From: CAYNYF01 sp964401385
GTDB lineage: Bacteria; Planctomycetota; Phycisphaerae; SM23-33
Direction of reading: 5' to 3'
Assembly (NCBI GenBank): GCA_964401385.1
Contig: CAYNYF010000027.1
Span: 1-49,231 of the forward strand
DNA length: 49,231 bases
In this document: one piece after another, positions 34,401 to 42,483 of the stretch
Layout: each line of letters opens with the position of its first letter
Position numbering within the stretch: position 1 is the stretch's first letter
Program-made: the position numbers and the translations under genes
The notes under the pieces: generated by a model
What the model saw: only the letters and a program-made list of their open reading frames with translations
Told to the model about the DNA's origin: nothing
The model's database searches: none

Positions 34401-34979
34401 CTACATGGCCGCCGTGCCGAAGGCCTTGCCCACCTTGCGGCGGACGTATTCTCCGGCATAACGAATACCCTTGCCCTTATACGGCTCCGGCGGTCGGATC
34501 TTCCGCGCCCGCGCGGCCAACTGCCCCACCGCTTGCTTGTCCGCCCCGGAGACGGTGAACCGCGCCGGCTCGCTGTCGCCCCTGGCCTGAGGCGTTTCGA
34601 CCGTCACCGTCACCCCCGGTGGAATCGCCACTCGGCGGGGGCCGGAATAGCCCACGGTCAGCATCATCTGGTCGCCCTGAACCTGCACGCCGTAGCCGAC
34701 GCCGTAGATTTCCAGGCGTCTTTCGTAGCCGTTGAGACAGCCCTCCACCATGTTGGCGATCAAGGCCCGCGTCGTACCATGCAGCGCCCGTACGGAGTGC
34801 TCATCGTTCGAGCGCTCGATGGTAACCGCCTTTGCAGCCTCGTCGTAGGAGACGCTGACCTCCGACCGGTGGGTCCAGCTCAGCTTGCCCTTGGGGCCTT
34901 CGACGTTGATCGTCCGGCCCCGGACGACAAGCTTGACGGCATCGGGAACCGGGACCGCTTTTTTGCCAATTCGCGACAT
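34401..34979 (-). CDS. rplF: 50S ribosomal protein L6
   Basis: 192 residues from ATG 34979 (MSRIGKKAVPVPDAVKL), which has AGGA 7 nt upstream. GVGYGVQVQGDQMMLTVGYS and GKGIRYAGEYVRRKVGKAFGTAAM are the C-terminal L6 signature. A TTG two codons earlier is less likely. Confidence 0.96.
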   Translation of the reverse strand: MSRIGKKAVPVPDAVKLVVRGRTINVEGPKGKLSWTHRSEVSVSYDEAAKAVTIERSNDEHSVRALHGTTRALIANMVEGCLNGYERRLEIYGVGYGVQVQGDQMMLTVGYSGPRRVAIPPGVTVTVETPQARGDSEPARFTVSGADKQAVGQLAARARKIRPPEPYKGKGIRYAGEYVRRKVGKAFGTAAM

Positions 34980-34988
34980 CGCCAAGTC

Positions 34989-35387
34989 CTAACTAACCGT
35001 ACACAGCACCTCGCCGCCGATATTCTGCTGGCGACACTGTCGGTCGGACAGAACACCACGACTGGTGGAAACAATGGCCACGCCCAGCCCGTTCAGCGGG
35101 CGGGGCAGGCCCGCGACGTGGCCGTAGACTCGCCGGCCCGGCTTTGACACTCGCTTGATGGTCGTGATCACCTCCTCGCCGGCCGGTCCATAGCGCAGGT
35201 ACACCCGCAGAATCCCCTGCTTGTCGTCATCAATCCACGCGTAGTCGTCAATGTAGCCTTCTTCCTTGAGAACCTTCGCGATACCTTCGCAAATGTGACT
35301 GGCGCGGATGTTGACGGTGCTGCGCCCAACACGAAGAGCATTGCGAATTCGCGTCAACATGTCGGCAATGGGATCTGATGCGCTCAT
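34989..35387 (-). CDS. rpsH: 30S ribosomal protein S8
   Basis: 132 residues. DPIADMLTRIRNALRVGRSTVNI and the end GLGVAIVSTSRGVLSDRQCRQQNIGGEVLCTVS match S8. It binds 16S helix 21 and in E. coli represses the spc operon at the rplE region. Confidence 0.97.
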   Translation of the reverse strand: MSASDPIADMLTRIRNALRVGRSTVNIRASHICEGIAKVLKEEGYIDDYAWIDDDKQGILRVYLRYGPAGEEVITTIKRVSKPGRRVYGHVAGLPRPLNGLGVAIVSTSRGVLSDRQCRQQNIGGEVLCTVS

Positions 35388-35396
35388 AGTTCGTTC

Positions 35397-35582
35397 TTAC
35401 CAACTGGCCTTTCGCATGCCCGGAACCATGCCCTTGCTGGCCAGGCTCCGAAGACAAATCCGGCAGATTCGGAACTTCCGGTACACCGCTCGCGGCCGGC
35501 CGCAGAGCTCACACCTCCGCTGCTGCCGAGTCCTGAACTTGGGCAACTTTTTACTTTTCGCGATCTGCGCCTTGGTTGCCAT
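35397..35582 (-). CDS. rpsN: 30S ribosomal protein S14, zinc type
   Basis: 61 residues, the short zinc form: CELCGRP (CxxC) and CRICLRSLASKGMVPGMRKASW (CxxC) with the conserved basic N-terminus. The presence of the zinc form points away from enteric-type S14. It starts 15 bp after rplE. Confidence 0.97.
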   Translation of the reverse strand: MATKAQIAKSKKLPKFRTRQQRRCELCGRPRAVYRKFRICRICLRSLASKGMVPGMRKASW

Positions 35583-35597
35583 CGACTCCTCTCAGCC

Positions 35598-36140
35598 CTA
35601 GCTTCCAAACGGCATGCCCAGCAGCGCCAGCAGCCTGCGAGCCTCTTCGTCTGTTTCCGCCGTCGTTACAATCGCAATATTCATGCCCTGAGTGGAACGC
35701 ACCTTGCTCGGATCGATCTCCGGGAAAACGGTTTGCTCACTCAGGCCCATGTTGTAGTTTCCACGCCCGTCGAAGCCGCTGGGCGAGAGGCCGCGGAAGT
35801 CCCTTACTCGGGGGATCGCCAGCGAGACCAAGCGGTCGAGGAACTCATACATCCGCTGGCCCCGCAGCGTGACTTTCAGCCCGACCTTCATGCCCTTGCG
35901 GACCTGGAAGTTGGCGACCGATTTCCGCGCGAGGGTCACGACCGGCTTCTGCCCGGTAATTCGGGCCAGTTCTGCCGCGGCCGTTTCCAGAACGGTTTCC
36001 TCTTTGTCGACCTGGCCCACTCCCATCGTGACCACGACCTTCTCCAGGCGCGGAACCGCCAGCCGGTTGGACCGGCCGAACTCCTTGGCCAGTTCGGGAA
36101 CCACTTCACTGCGATATCTTTTCAAGAGCCGCGCGACCAT
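35598..36140 (-). CDS. rplE: 50S ribosomal protein L5
   Basis: 180 residues. RLEKVVVTMGVG, ITGQKPVVTLARKSVANFQVRKGMKVGLKVTLRG and FDGRGNYNMGLSEQTVFPEI are L5 motifs; it contacts 5S rRNA and the P-site tRNA. Confidence 0.97.
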   Translation of the reverse strand: MVARLLKRYRSEVVPELAKEFGRSNRLAVPRLEKVVVTMGVGQVDKEETVLETAAAELARITGQKPVVTLARKSVANFQVRKGMKVGLKVTLRGQRMYEFLDRLVSLAIPRVRDFRGLSPSGFDGRGNYNMGLSEQTVFPEIDPSKVRSTQGMNIAIVTTAETDEEARRLLALLGMPFGS

Positions 36141-36151
36141 CGGGTATCACT

Positions 36152-36496
36152 TCACTTGTCGATTCTCTTCCTCTTGACCAAGCCCAGGACCTCCCCGGAC
36201 TTCACGGCGATGCGCTGCTTGCTCCCGTCGGCGTTGAGGCGAAACCGCGCCCGCGTGGGCTGGTTGGTCTTGGGGTCCACCGGCAAGACGTTGGAGATGT
36301 GGATGGGCATTTCCTTCTGAATACGCCCGCCCTGCGGGTGTTGCCGCGACCGGCGCAGGTGGCGGTAGACGCGGTTGATCCCCTGCACCAGGACCTTGCC
36401 GGCTCCGGCATCGGCCCTGAGGACCTCGCCGACCTTGCCCTTGTCGTCGCCGGCAATTACCATCACCGTGTCGCCCTTGCGAACGTGACGTGCCAT
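36152..36496 (-). CDS. rplX: 50S ribosomal protein L24
   Basis: 114 residues from ATG 36496 (MARHVRKGDTVMVIAGDDKGK), with GAGG about 10 nt upstream. GTG 36502 (GTGA overlap with rplN) would add two residues. The KOW motif DKGKVGEVL is visible. It is an assembly-initiator protein near the exit tunnel. Confidence 0.95.
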   Translation of the reverse strand: MARHVRKGDTVMVIAGDDKGKVGEVLRADAGAGKVLVQGINRVYRHLRRSRQHPQGGRIQKEMPIHISNVLPVDPKTNQPTRARFRLNADGSKQRIAVKSGEVLGLVKRKRIDK

Positions 36497-36498
36497 CG

Positions 36499-36885
36499 TC
36501 ACACCACCTCGGAAGCCAGAGATACTATTTTCATGAAATTCTTTTCGCGGAGCTCGCGCGCGACGGCCCCGAAAACGCGCGTGCCCCGCGGGTTGCCGTC
36601 GTTGTCGATGATGACCGCGGCGCTGCGGTCGAAGCGAACATAGCTGCCGTCCTTCCGTCGAACCGGGAAGACCGTCCGCACCACTACGCAGCGGACGATT
36701 TCGCCCTGCTTGACCTCGCTACCGGGAACCGCCCGCTTGACGGAGCAGACGATCACGTCGCCGACGGCGGCCGTCCGGCGCGTGTACTTCCCGCGCGCCG
36801 TCGAGCCGTGCAGCACCTTGATACAAGCGGCCCGCTTGGCTCCGGTGTTGTCGGCAATGTCAAGTTTGGTTTCCTGCTGAATCAC
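36499..36885 (-). CDS. rplN: 50S ribosomal protein L14
   Basis: 128 residues. MIQQETKLDIADNTGAKRAACIKVLHGS and the end TRVFGAVARELREKNFMKIVSLASEVV are diagnostic. It is located 31 bp after rpsQ. Confidence 0.97.
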   Translation of the reverse strand: MIQQETKLDIADNTGAKRAACIKVLHGSTARGKYTRRTAAVGDVIVCSVKRAVPGSEVKQGEIVRCVVVRTVFPVRRKDGSYVRFDRSAAVIIDNDGNPRGTRVFGAVARELREKNFMKIVSLASEVV

Positions 36886-36916
36886 TTTCCCAATCGCCTC
36901 GTTCTGGACCGTCCGC

Positions 36917-37201
36917 CTACACGCCGCTCGAACGCCTGACCACGCCCACCAGGCGCCAGGCCTTCCTCTTGCTGATCGGGCGGCACTGCGCGACCCGGAC
37001 GCGATCGCCGACGCGCGCCTCGGCTTTGGGGTCGTCTGCCATCAATCGCGTCCGTCGGCGGACATACTTGCCATAGAACGGATGCTTGACCAGATTCTCG
37101 ATGACCACCCGGATGCTCTTGTCTCCGGAGATCGAATCGACCACCCCGACGCGCCAAGCCTTGTGACGGCGCCGGGCCTTTTTCGGTTCACTCGTCTGCA
37201 T
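36917..37201 (-). CDS. rpsQ: 30S ribosomal protein S17
   Basis: 94 residues. GVVDSISGDKSIRVVIENLVKHPFYGKYVRRRTRLMADDPKAEARVGDRVRVAQCRPISKRKAWRLV is the S17 OB-fold. Confidence 0.96.
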   Translation of the reverse strand: MQTSEPKKARRRHKAWRVGVVDSISGDKSIRVVIENLVKHPFYGKYVRRRTRLMADDPKAEARVGDRVRVAQCRPISKRKAWRLVGVVRRSSGV

Positions 37202-37213
37202 GTTCGAATCCAG

Positions 37214-37429
37214 CTACGCCTCCATCTCGCGCCGGGCAGGTTCCGACCGGCGCTGCTTCTGAACGGTCAGGATGCGGGCGATGTCGCGCTTGGTCTTAGC
37301 CAGCATCGACGGATCGGCCAGCTTCTCCGTCACCGCCTGGGCGCGAACGTCGAACAAGCGCCGCCGCAAACGCTCCAGCTCCGACTGAAGCTCCTCGTCT
37401 GACAGTTCTCGTATCTCTTTTATTTTCAT
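37214..37429 (-). CDS. rpmC: 50S ribosomal protein L29
   Basis: 71 residues from ATG 37429 (MKIKEIRELSDEELQSELERL), a helical hairpin protein at the tunnel exit. The frame is open further upstream but overlaps rplP and is not L29-like there. It is 12 bp before rpsQ. Confidence 0.96.
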   Translation of the reverse strand: MKIKEIRELSDEELQSELERLRRRLFDVRAQAVTEKLADPSMLAKTKRDIARILTVQKQRRSEPARREMEA

Positions 37430-37449
37430 TAGGTTGCCAGGTTCAAGCA

Positions 37450-37875
37450 CTATCGGCCGTGGCCGTGGCCCCGTACGATCAGCCGACATCGCAGCGGCAT
37501 TTTGCTGGCCACCCGGCGAAGGGCGGCCTTGGCCGTCTCCTCGTCGGCGCCGCCGATCTCGTACAGGATCGTGCCGGCCTTTACCGGCGCAACCCACGCT
37601 TCCGGTTCGCCCTTGCCCTTTCCCATACGCGTTTCCAACGGCTTGGAGGTAATCGGCTTATCCGGGAAGATGCGGATGTAGACGCGACCCTCGCGGTGCA
37701 GAAAGTGGGTCGCGCTGACTCGCCCGGCCTCGATCTGCTGGGCGGTGATCCACCCAGGCTCCAGGCTCTGGAGGCCGAAATCACCGAAGTTCACTCGATT
37801 GCCGCGCGTCGCGCGACCGCGGACTCGCCCGCGATGGGTCTTGCGGTGCTTCACTCTTTTGGGCATCAACGCCAT
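37450..37875 (-). CDS. rplP: 50S ribosomal protein L16
   Basis: 141 residues. MPKRVKHRKTHRGRVRGRATRGNRVNFGDFGLQSLEPGWITAQQIEA and KGEPEAWVAPVKAGTILYEI are L16 motifs. GGAG lies 10 nt before ATG 37875; ATG 37866 is an alternative start. Confidence 0.97.
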   Translation of the reverse strand: MALMPKRVKHRKTHRGRVRGRATRGNRVNFGDFGLQSLEPGWITAQQIEAGRVSATHFLHREGRVYIRIFPDKPITSKPLETRMGKGKGEPEAWVAPVKAGTILYEIGGADEETAKAALRRVASKMPLRCRLIVRGHGHGR

Positions 37876-37890
37876 ATACGGGTATCTCCG

Positions 37891-38799
37891 CTACTGCGGT
37901 TTCTCCGCACCGGGATCAGGAGTCTGGACCTCTGCCTGCTGGGCCGGTTCAGCCGGTTTGCCTTCACCGCCATCCGGCTTCGTCGCTGCCGGCGGCTGTG
38001 CGGGCGCCTTCTTTGCCCCGACCAGCCGGGGCGGTCTGCGCGGCCCGCCCCCGGTCTGCCTGCCTCTGCCACGACCGCCGCCACCGGGGGGGCGGCCGCG
38101 TCCCCGACGCTGAGCGGGGCGACCCGACGGCGCTTGACGGGCCTCGTCCGGAGAGACCGACTCGCCATACATGCCCCGGTAAATCCATACCTTCACGCCG
38201 ATTGTGCCGTAAGTGGTGAAACTCGGGGCAAAACCGTAATCCACGTCCGCGTCCAGGGTGTGCAGCGGGATAGAGCCGAGGATCTGCTTAATCCTTCGGC
38301 TCATGTCTCCGCCACCGAGGCGGCCGGCAATCTCGATCTTCACGCCTTTGGCCCCAGCCTGCATGATCGCCTCGGCTCGCTGTTTGATTGCCCGCCGGAA
38401 GCTGGTGCGCCGCTTAAGCTGCTCGGCGATGCCCTCGGCCCCGAGCTGGGCGTCCAGGTCCGGCCTGCCGACCTCGACGATGTTGACGCTGACGCGACGG
38501 TCGGTAAGGTTTTCCAAAGCCCCCCGCAGCCTGTCGACCTCGGCGCCCCTGGGTCCGATCACCAGCCCCGGCCGAGCGGTCCGCAGCGTCACCTTCACCT
38601 CTTCGCGGGTACGCTCGATCTCGATGCTGCTGACGGCGGCGTACGGCGGCTGGCGATTCAACTGCCGGTCGATGTAACCGCGCAGTCTTTGATCCTCGAC
38701 CAGAAACTCGCCGTAGTTGCTCTTGGGAGCGAACCATCGGCTTTTCCAGCCGATGCGAATGCCCGTTCGAAATCCGATTGGAGAGACCTTCTGACCCAT
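37891..38799 (-). CDS. rpsC: 30S ribosomal protein S3 with low-complexity C-terminal tail
   Basis: 302 residues against about 210-230 usual. The KH-2 core includes MGQKVSPIGFRTGIRIGWKSRWF, RPGLVIGPRGAEVDRLRGALENL and GVKVWIYRG. After about residue 211 a Gly/Arg/Pro/Ala-rich tail (RRGRGRPPGGGGRGRGRQ, KPAEPAQQAEVQTPDPGAEKPQ) of about 90 residues follows. Frame and stop are clean. Confidence 0.96.
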   Translation of the reverse strand: MGQKVSPIGFRTGIRIGWKSRWFAPKSNYGEFLVEDQRLRGYIDRQLNRQPPYAAVSSIEIERTREEVKVTLRTARPGLVIGPRGAEVDRLRGALENLTDRRVSVNIVEVGRPDLDAQLGAEGIAEQLKRRTSFRRAIKQRAEAIMQAGAKGVKIEIAGRLGGGDMSRRIKQILGSIPLHTLDADVDYGFAPSFTTYGTIGVKVWIYRGMYGESVSPDEARQAPSGRPAQRRGRGRPPGGGGRGRGRQTGGGPRRPPRLVGAKKAPAQPPAATKPDGGEGKPAEPAQQAEVQTPDPGAEKPQ

Positions 38800-38802
38800 G
38801 GA

Positions 38803-39147
38803 TTATCCTACCGTTTGCGTGGCCTCCTCGACCACCACGGTGACGTGGCTGGTGCGCTTACGGATTGGGAACACCCGCCCGCGGTCCTTCGGCCGCCAGC
38901 GCCGCAGTGTCGGGCCCTCGTGGACGAAGGCCTGCTGCACGTACAACAACTCGACGTCGGCCTCGGCCTCGTCGGCGTTGGCCACCGCGCTGGTCAGAAC
39001 GTGCCCGACGATGGTCGCCGCCCGGTTCGGCGTGAACTTCAGGATGTTCAGCGCCTCGTTAACGTTCCGCCCGCGAACCATGTCCGTGACCAGTTGAATC
39101 TTTCGCGGACTGATCCGGGCAAACCTATGTATCGCCTTCCAAGCCAT
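38803..39147 (-). CDS. rplV: 50S ribosomal protein L22
   Basis: 114 residues. RFARISPRKIQLVTDMVRGRNVNEALNILKFTPNRAA and VHEGPTLRRWRPKDRGRVFPIRKRTSHVTVVV contain the tunnel-lining loop. 3 bp separate it from rpsC. Confidence 0.97.
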   Translation of the reverse strand: MAWKAIHRFARISPRKIQLVTDMVRGRNVNEALNILKFTPNRAATIVGHVLTSAVANADEAEADVELLYVQQAFVHEGPTLRRWRPKDRGRVFPIRKRTSHVTVVVEEATQTVG

Positions 39148-39169
39148 TGACTTCCACTGCCTGCGAAGC

Positions 39170-39442
39170 TTACGGACCTCTCTTTGCCGCGGTGTGCCCG
39201 CGGAACAAACGCGTTGGACTGAATTCTCCCAGTTTGTGCCCTACCATCTCCTCCGAGATCAAGACACGGTGGAAGACCTTTCCGTTGTGCACCATAAACG
39301 AATGACCCACGAATTCCGGCACAATCGTGCATGCCCGCGCCCACGTCCTGATCGGCTCACGGTCGCCGCTCTCCTTCTGCCGCTGGACCTTGCGAAAGAG
39401 CTTCTCGTCCACGTAGGGTCCTTTTTTCAGGCTTCTGGTCAT
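39170..39442 (-). CDS. rpsS: 30S ribosomal protein S19
   Basis: 90 residues from ATG 39442 (MTRSLKKGPYVDEKLFRKV). GHSFMVHNGKVFHRVLISEEMVGHKLGEFSPTRLFRGH is diagnostic. Confidence 0.97.
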   Translation of the reverse strand: MTRSLKKGPYVDEKLFRKVQRQKESGDREPIRTWARACTIVPEFVGHSFMVHNGKVFHRVLISEEMVGHKLGEFSPTRLFRGHTAAKRGP

Positions 39443-39471
39443 GTGTTCACTCTTCTGCCGGCCTTTTTCAA

Positions 39472-40323
39472 CTACACCTTCAGTTGTCCGTACCTGACGC
39501 TGCGTCGCCGGCGCAGGATCAGCTTGTTGGAGTGTTTCCTTCTCTTTCGGGTCCTGCCGCCCTTGGCGAGCTTGCCCGTGGGGCTGCAAGGATCCCGCCC
39601 GCCGGCCCGCCGGCCCTCACCGCCGCCCATTGGATGGGAAACGGGATTCTGGACCGTGCCGCGAACGTGTGGGCGCCGACCCAGGTGTCGCTTCCTACCC
39701 GCCTTGCCGAAGTGGACCTTGGCCTCATCCAGATTGCCAACTTGCCCAATGGTGGCCCGACAGCCGGCGTCGACCATGCGGACCTCCCCGCTGGGCAGGA
39801 CGATGTGGGCGTGTTTGCCTTCCTTGGCCGCCAGGCGGGCGACCATGCCCGCCGCCCGGACCAACTTCCCGCCCGCCCCGGGATGCAATTCGATGTTATG
39901 GACCTCCAGGCCGGTCGGTATCCGCCGCAGAGGCAGGCAGTTGCCCAGCCTGGGTTCGGCATCTTCCCCGGAAGAGATCTTCTGGCCCACTTTGAGGCCC
40001 ACCGGCGCAAGGATGTAGCGCTTCTCGCCGTCGACGTACTTGATCAGAGCGATGTCGCACGTGCGATTGGGATCGTACTCGATCGTGGCCACGGTGCCTT
40101 CCATGCCGTCCTTGTCGCGCTTGAAGTCGATGAGGCGGTACATCCGCTTGGCGCCGCCGCCCCGGAAACGGACGGTGGTGACGCCCTGGTTGTTTCGCCC
40201 GCCCTTCTTGGGCAGCGGGCGCAGCAGCGACTTGGTCGGCTTATCGCCGGTGAGTTGCTCACGGACGTTGACACTGGCGTTGCGCCTGCCCGCGCTGGTC
40301 GGCTTGTGCATTTTTATGGCCAT
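39472..40323 (-). CDS. rplB: 50S ribosomal protein L2
   Basis: 283 residues. RNNQGVTTVRFRGGGAKRMYRLIDFKRDK and GRRPHVRGTVQNPVSHPMGGGEGR are L2 blocks; the latter keeps the His equivalent to E. coli His229 (SHP) but has Met in place of the second His of HPHGGGEGR. It helps subunit association and the peptidyl-transferase centre. Confidence 0.97.
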   Translation of the reverse strand: MAIKMHKPTSAGRRNASVNVREQLTGDKPTKSLLRPLPKKGGRNNQGVTTVRFRGGGAKRMYRLIDFKRDKDGMEGTVATIEYDPNRTCDIALIKYVDGEKRYILAPVGLKVGQKISSGEDAEPRLGNCLPLRRIPTGLEVHNIELHPGAGGKLVRAAGMVARLAAKEGKHAHIVLPSGEVRMVDAGCRATIGQVGNLDEAKVHFGKAGRKRHLGRRPHVRGTVQNPVSHPMGGGEGRRAGGRDPCSPTGKLAKGGRTRKRRKHSNKLILRRRRSVRYGQLKV

Positions 40324-40341
40324 AGCTAGCCCTGCAACTTG

Positions 40342-40626
40342 CTAGAACAGGTCAATGTGATGGTCGGGGTGCAAGACCACCACCGCCTTCTTCCAGCGGC
40401 GTGTCCTTCCCGCTCTTCTGCCGTGGCGTCTCGGCTTGCCTTTTCGATTGGCGGTCCGCACCTGTAGGACGCTCACGTTGTATATCTTCTCAATAGCCTG
40501 CTTGATCTGCGCCTTCTTGGCCGCGGCGTTGACCTCGAAGGGGTACGCGTTCAGGGCCTGCGCCTGAAACGTGCCTTTCTCGGTCACCAGCGGCCGGACA
40601 ACCACGTTGTAAATGTCGTTCTTCAA
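40342..40626 (-). CDS. rplW: 50S ribosomal protein L23
   Basis: 94 residues. VVRPLVTEKGTFQAQALNAYPFEVNAAAKKAQIKQAIEKIYNVSV is the L23 core; it is the tunnel-exit docking site for trigger factor and SRP. Confidence 0.97.
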   Translation of the reverse strand: MKNDIYNVVVRPLVTEKGTFQAQALNAYPFEVNAAAKKAQIKQAIEKIYNVSVLQVRTANRKGKPRRHGRRAGRTRRWKKAVVVLHPDHHIDLF

Positions 40627-40631
40627 TTCTG

Positions 40632-41273
40632 CTACGCCGACTGCTCCAGGATGACATTCATGGCCTCGCGCGTCACCAGCATCTTCTGCCGGGTGGCCAC
40701 GTCAAAAGCGTTCAACTCGCCGGCCGTCCTGACGGTTACGTCCGGAAGGTTCCGGGCGCTCTTCCACAGCGCCGGATCCGCGGCCGGAATCGCCAGCAGG
40801 CACGACCGGGTGATACTGAGGTTAGCAAGGACTTCGGCGACCAACTTGGTCTTTGGCTCGGCCACGGTCAGCCCTTCCACCACAAGGAGATCCTCACCCA
40901 GGATCTTAGCCAGGATGGCCGAGGCCAGTGCCTTCTGCCGCATCTTCTTGGGCAGTTTCTTGCGGAAACTCCGCGTGGTCTTGGCGAAGGCCACTCCGCC
41001 GCCCCGCAGGACGTTGGTGCGGACGTTCCCGCGGCGGGCCCGGCCGGTGCCCTTTTGGCGGAACAATTTCCGGCTCGAACCGACCACCTGGCTTCGCCCT
41101 TTGGTCGTGGCGGTGCCCTGCCGCTTGTTGGCATGGTAGGCGACGATGGCCTGCTTGAGCAAAGCCGTATTCACCGTCTTGCCAAAGCGCTCTTCGGCGA
41201 TCTGCAACGTCTCGACCTGCTCGCCAGACGTGTTGTAGACCGGCACTTCCAACATTGCCTTCGACTGCTCCAT
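40632..41273 (-). CDS. rplD: 50S ribosomal protein L4
   Basis: 213 residues. TKGRSQVVGSSRKLFRQKGTGRARRGNVRTNVLRGGGVAFAKTTRSF is the L4 loop that lines the exit tunnel. In E. coli L4 regulates the S10 operon; the 5' leader is described at the promoter 42399-42426. Confidence 0.97.
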   Translation of the reverse strand: MEQSKAMLEVPVYNTSGEQVETLQIAEERFGKTVNTALLKQAIVAYHANKRQGTATTKGRSQVVGSSRKLFRQKGTGRARRGNVRTNVLRGGGVAFAKTTRSFRKKLPKKMRQKALASAILAKILGEDLLVVEGLTVAEPKTKLVAEVLANLSITRSCLLAIPAADPALWKSARNLPDVTVRTAGELNAFDVATRQKMLVTREAMNVILEQSA

Positions 41274-41278
41274 TCGCC

Positions 41279-41941
41279 TTAAGTCTTCGCCACCGCGGCG
41301 GTTCGCGACTTCCTCACGAAGACGACCCCGCCGTTCGGCCCGGGCACGGAACCTTTGATTAGAAGCAGGTTGTTCTCCAGGTCGACTCCCATCAGGCGGC
41401 GGTTGCGGCTGGTCCGCTGGACCGCGCCCATGTGTCCGGCCATGCGCTTGCCCTTCTTGATGTTTCCGCCGTGGCCGAGGTCGGTGCCGTGGCCGCCGAT
41501 CGAGCCGGGGCTGCGGTGCTTGCGCTCGGTGCCGTGGCTGGCGGAGAGGCCTTTGAAGCCATGACGTTTCATCCCGCCGGCGAATCCCTTGCCCTTGGTC
41601 GTCCCGACAACGTCCACGAAGGTCACGTCGCTGAACAGCTCGACCGTCCAGGTCTGCCCGACCTCCGCCGCCACGGGCTCACCGACCTGGCGGACTTCGC
41701 GTATGATCCTCTTCGCTCCCGACTTCGCCGCGGCGCAGTGACCGGCCAGCGGCTTGGTGACGCGGGCGGGCTTTGCGTCCTCAAAGCCGATCTGAACGGC
41801 CTCGTAGCCGTCGCCCTCGGCCGTCTTCACCTGCAACACCACGCACGGGCCGGCCTGCACGACGGTGATGGAATGAACGACGCCGCTCTCATCAAAGATC
41901 TGCGTCATCCCAACTTTTCTTCCGATCAACGCCGGGAACAT
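41279..41941 (-). CDS. rplC: 50S ribosomal protein L3
   Basis: 220 residues. IGRKVGMTQIFDESGVVHSITVVQAGPCVVLQVKT opens the protein. KGKGFAGGMKRHGFKGLSASHGTERKHRSPGSIGG reaches toward the peptidyl-transferase centre. It lies 86 bp after rpsJ. Confidence 0.97.
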   Translation of the reverse strand: MFPALIGRKVGMTQIFDESGVVHSITVVQAGPCVVLQVKTAEGDGYEAVQIGFEDAKPARVTKPLAGHCAAAKSGAKRIIREVRQVGEPVAAEVGQTWTVELFSDVTFVDVVGTTKGKGFAGGMKRHGFKGLSASHGTERKHRSPGSIGGHGTDLGHGGNIKKGKRMAGHMGAVQRTSRNRRLMGVDLENNLLLIKGSVPGPNGGVVFVRKSRTAAVAKT

Positions 41942-42027
41942 CTCACGCTCTTTCTCTCCGGCAGATTCCTGGCCGTGCCGGATTCAGCAAAACAAGAGAC
42001 ACGGGCCCGAGACCTGTGCCTTCAAGA

Positions 42028-42336
42028 CTATGCCTTAATCTTCACGAACACGCCGGCGGGCACGACCAGGCGATTTAGGGCCTCGACCGTCCGAACCGTC
42101 GGCTCGTAAATGTCGATGATCCGCTTGTGTGTCCGCATTTCGAATTGCTCCCGGGACTTCTTGTCCACGTGGGGAGAGCGCAGCACCGTGTAACGCTCGA
42201 TGCGCGTCGGCAACGGTATCGGGCCGCAGACCCGCGCGCCCGTACGCTCGGCGTGATCAACGATCTCCTTGGCCGAACTATCCAAGGCACGGTGATCGTA
42301 CGCTTCCATCCGTATGCGGATCTTATCCTGAACCAA
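42028..42336 (-). CDS. rpsJ: 30S ribosomal protein S10
   Basis: 102 residues. VCGPIPLPTRIERYTVLRSPHVDKKSREQFEMRTHKRIIDI is diagnostic. The start codon is TTG, with AAGGAG 7 nt upstream. S10 (NusE) also acts in transcription antitermination. It is the first gene after the promoter at 42399-42426. Confidence 0.97.
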   Translation of the reverse strand: MVQDKIRIRMEAYDHRALDSSAKEIVDHAERTGARVCGPIPLPTRIERYTVLRSPHVDKKSREQFEMRTHKRIIDIYEPTVRTVEALNRLVVPAGVFVKIKA

Positions 42337-42398
42337 GGGGCAGCTCCTTGGAGCACGTAGCTAAGCACGCTCCAGCAGGTAAGTTGCAGAACCCGTCA

Positions 42399-42426
42399 AA
42401 GATACTCCTTATTCTCCCACTGTCAA
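42399..42426 (-). promoter_or_regulatory. S10-section promoter upstream of rpsJ
   Basis: On the minus strand TTGACA (42426-42421, perfect) and TATCTT (42404-42399; 4 of 6) have a 16-bp spacer. The start near 42392 leaves a leader of about 56 nt before rpsJ. A TGAGAAA/TTTCTCA inverted repeat just upstream (42431-42459) may end fusA transcripts. Confidence 0.65.
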
Positions 42427-42483
42427 TCATTGAGAAAGCTTTTTCCAAGATTTTTCTCAGTTCGGCACCGCTTTTCAATTCTA

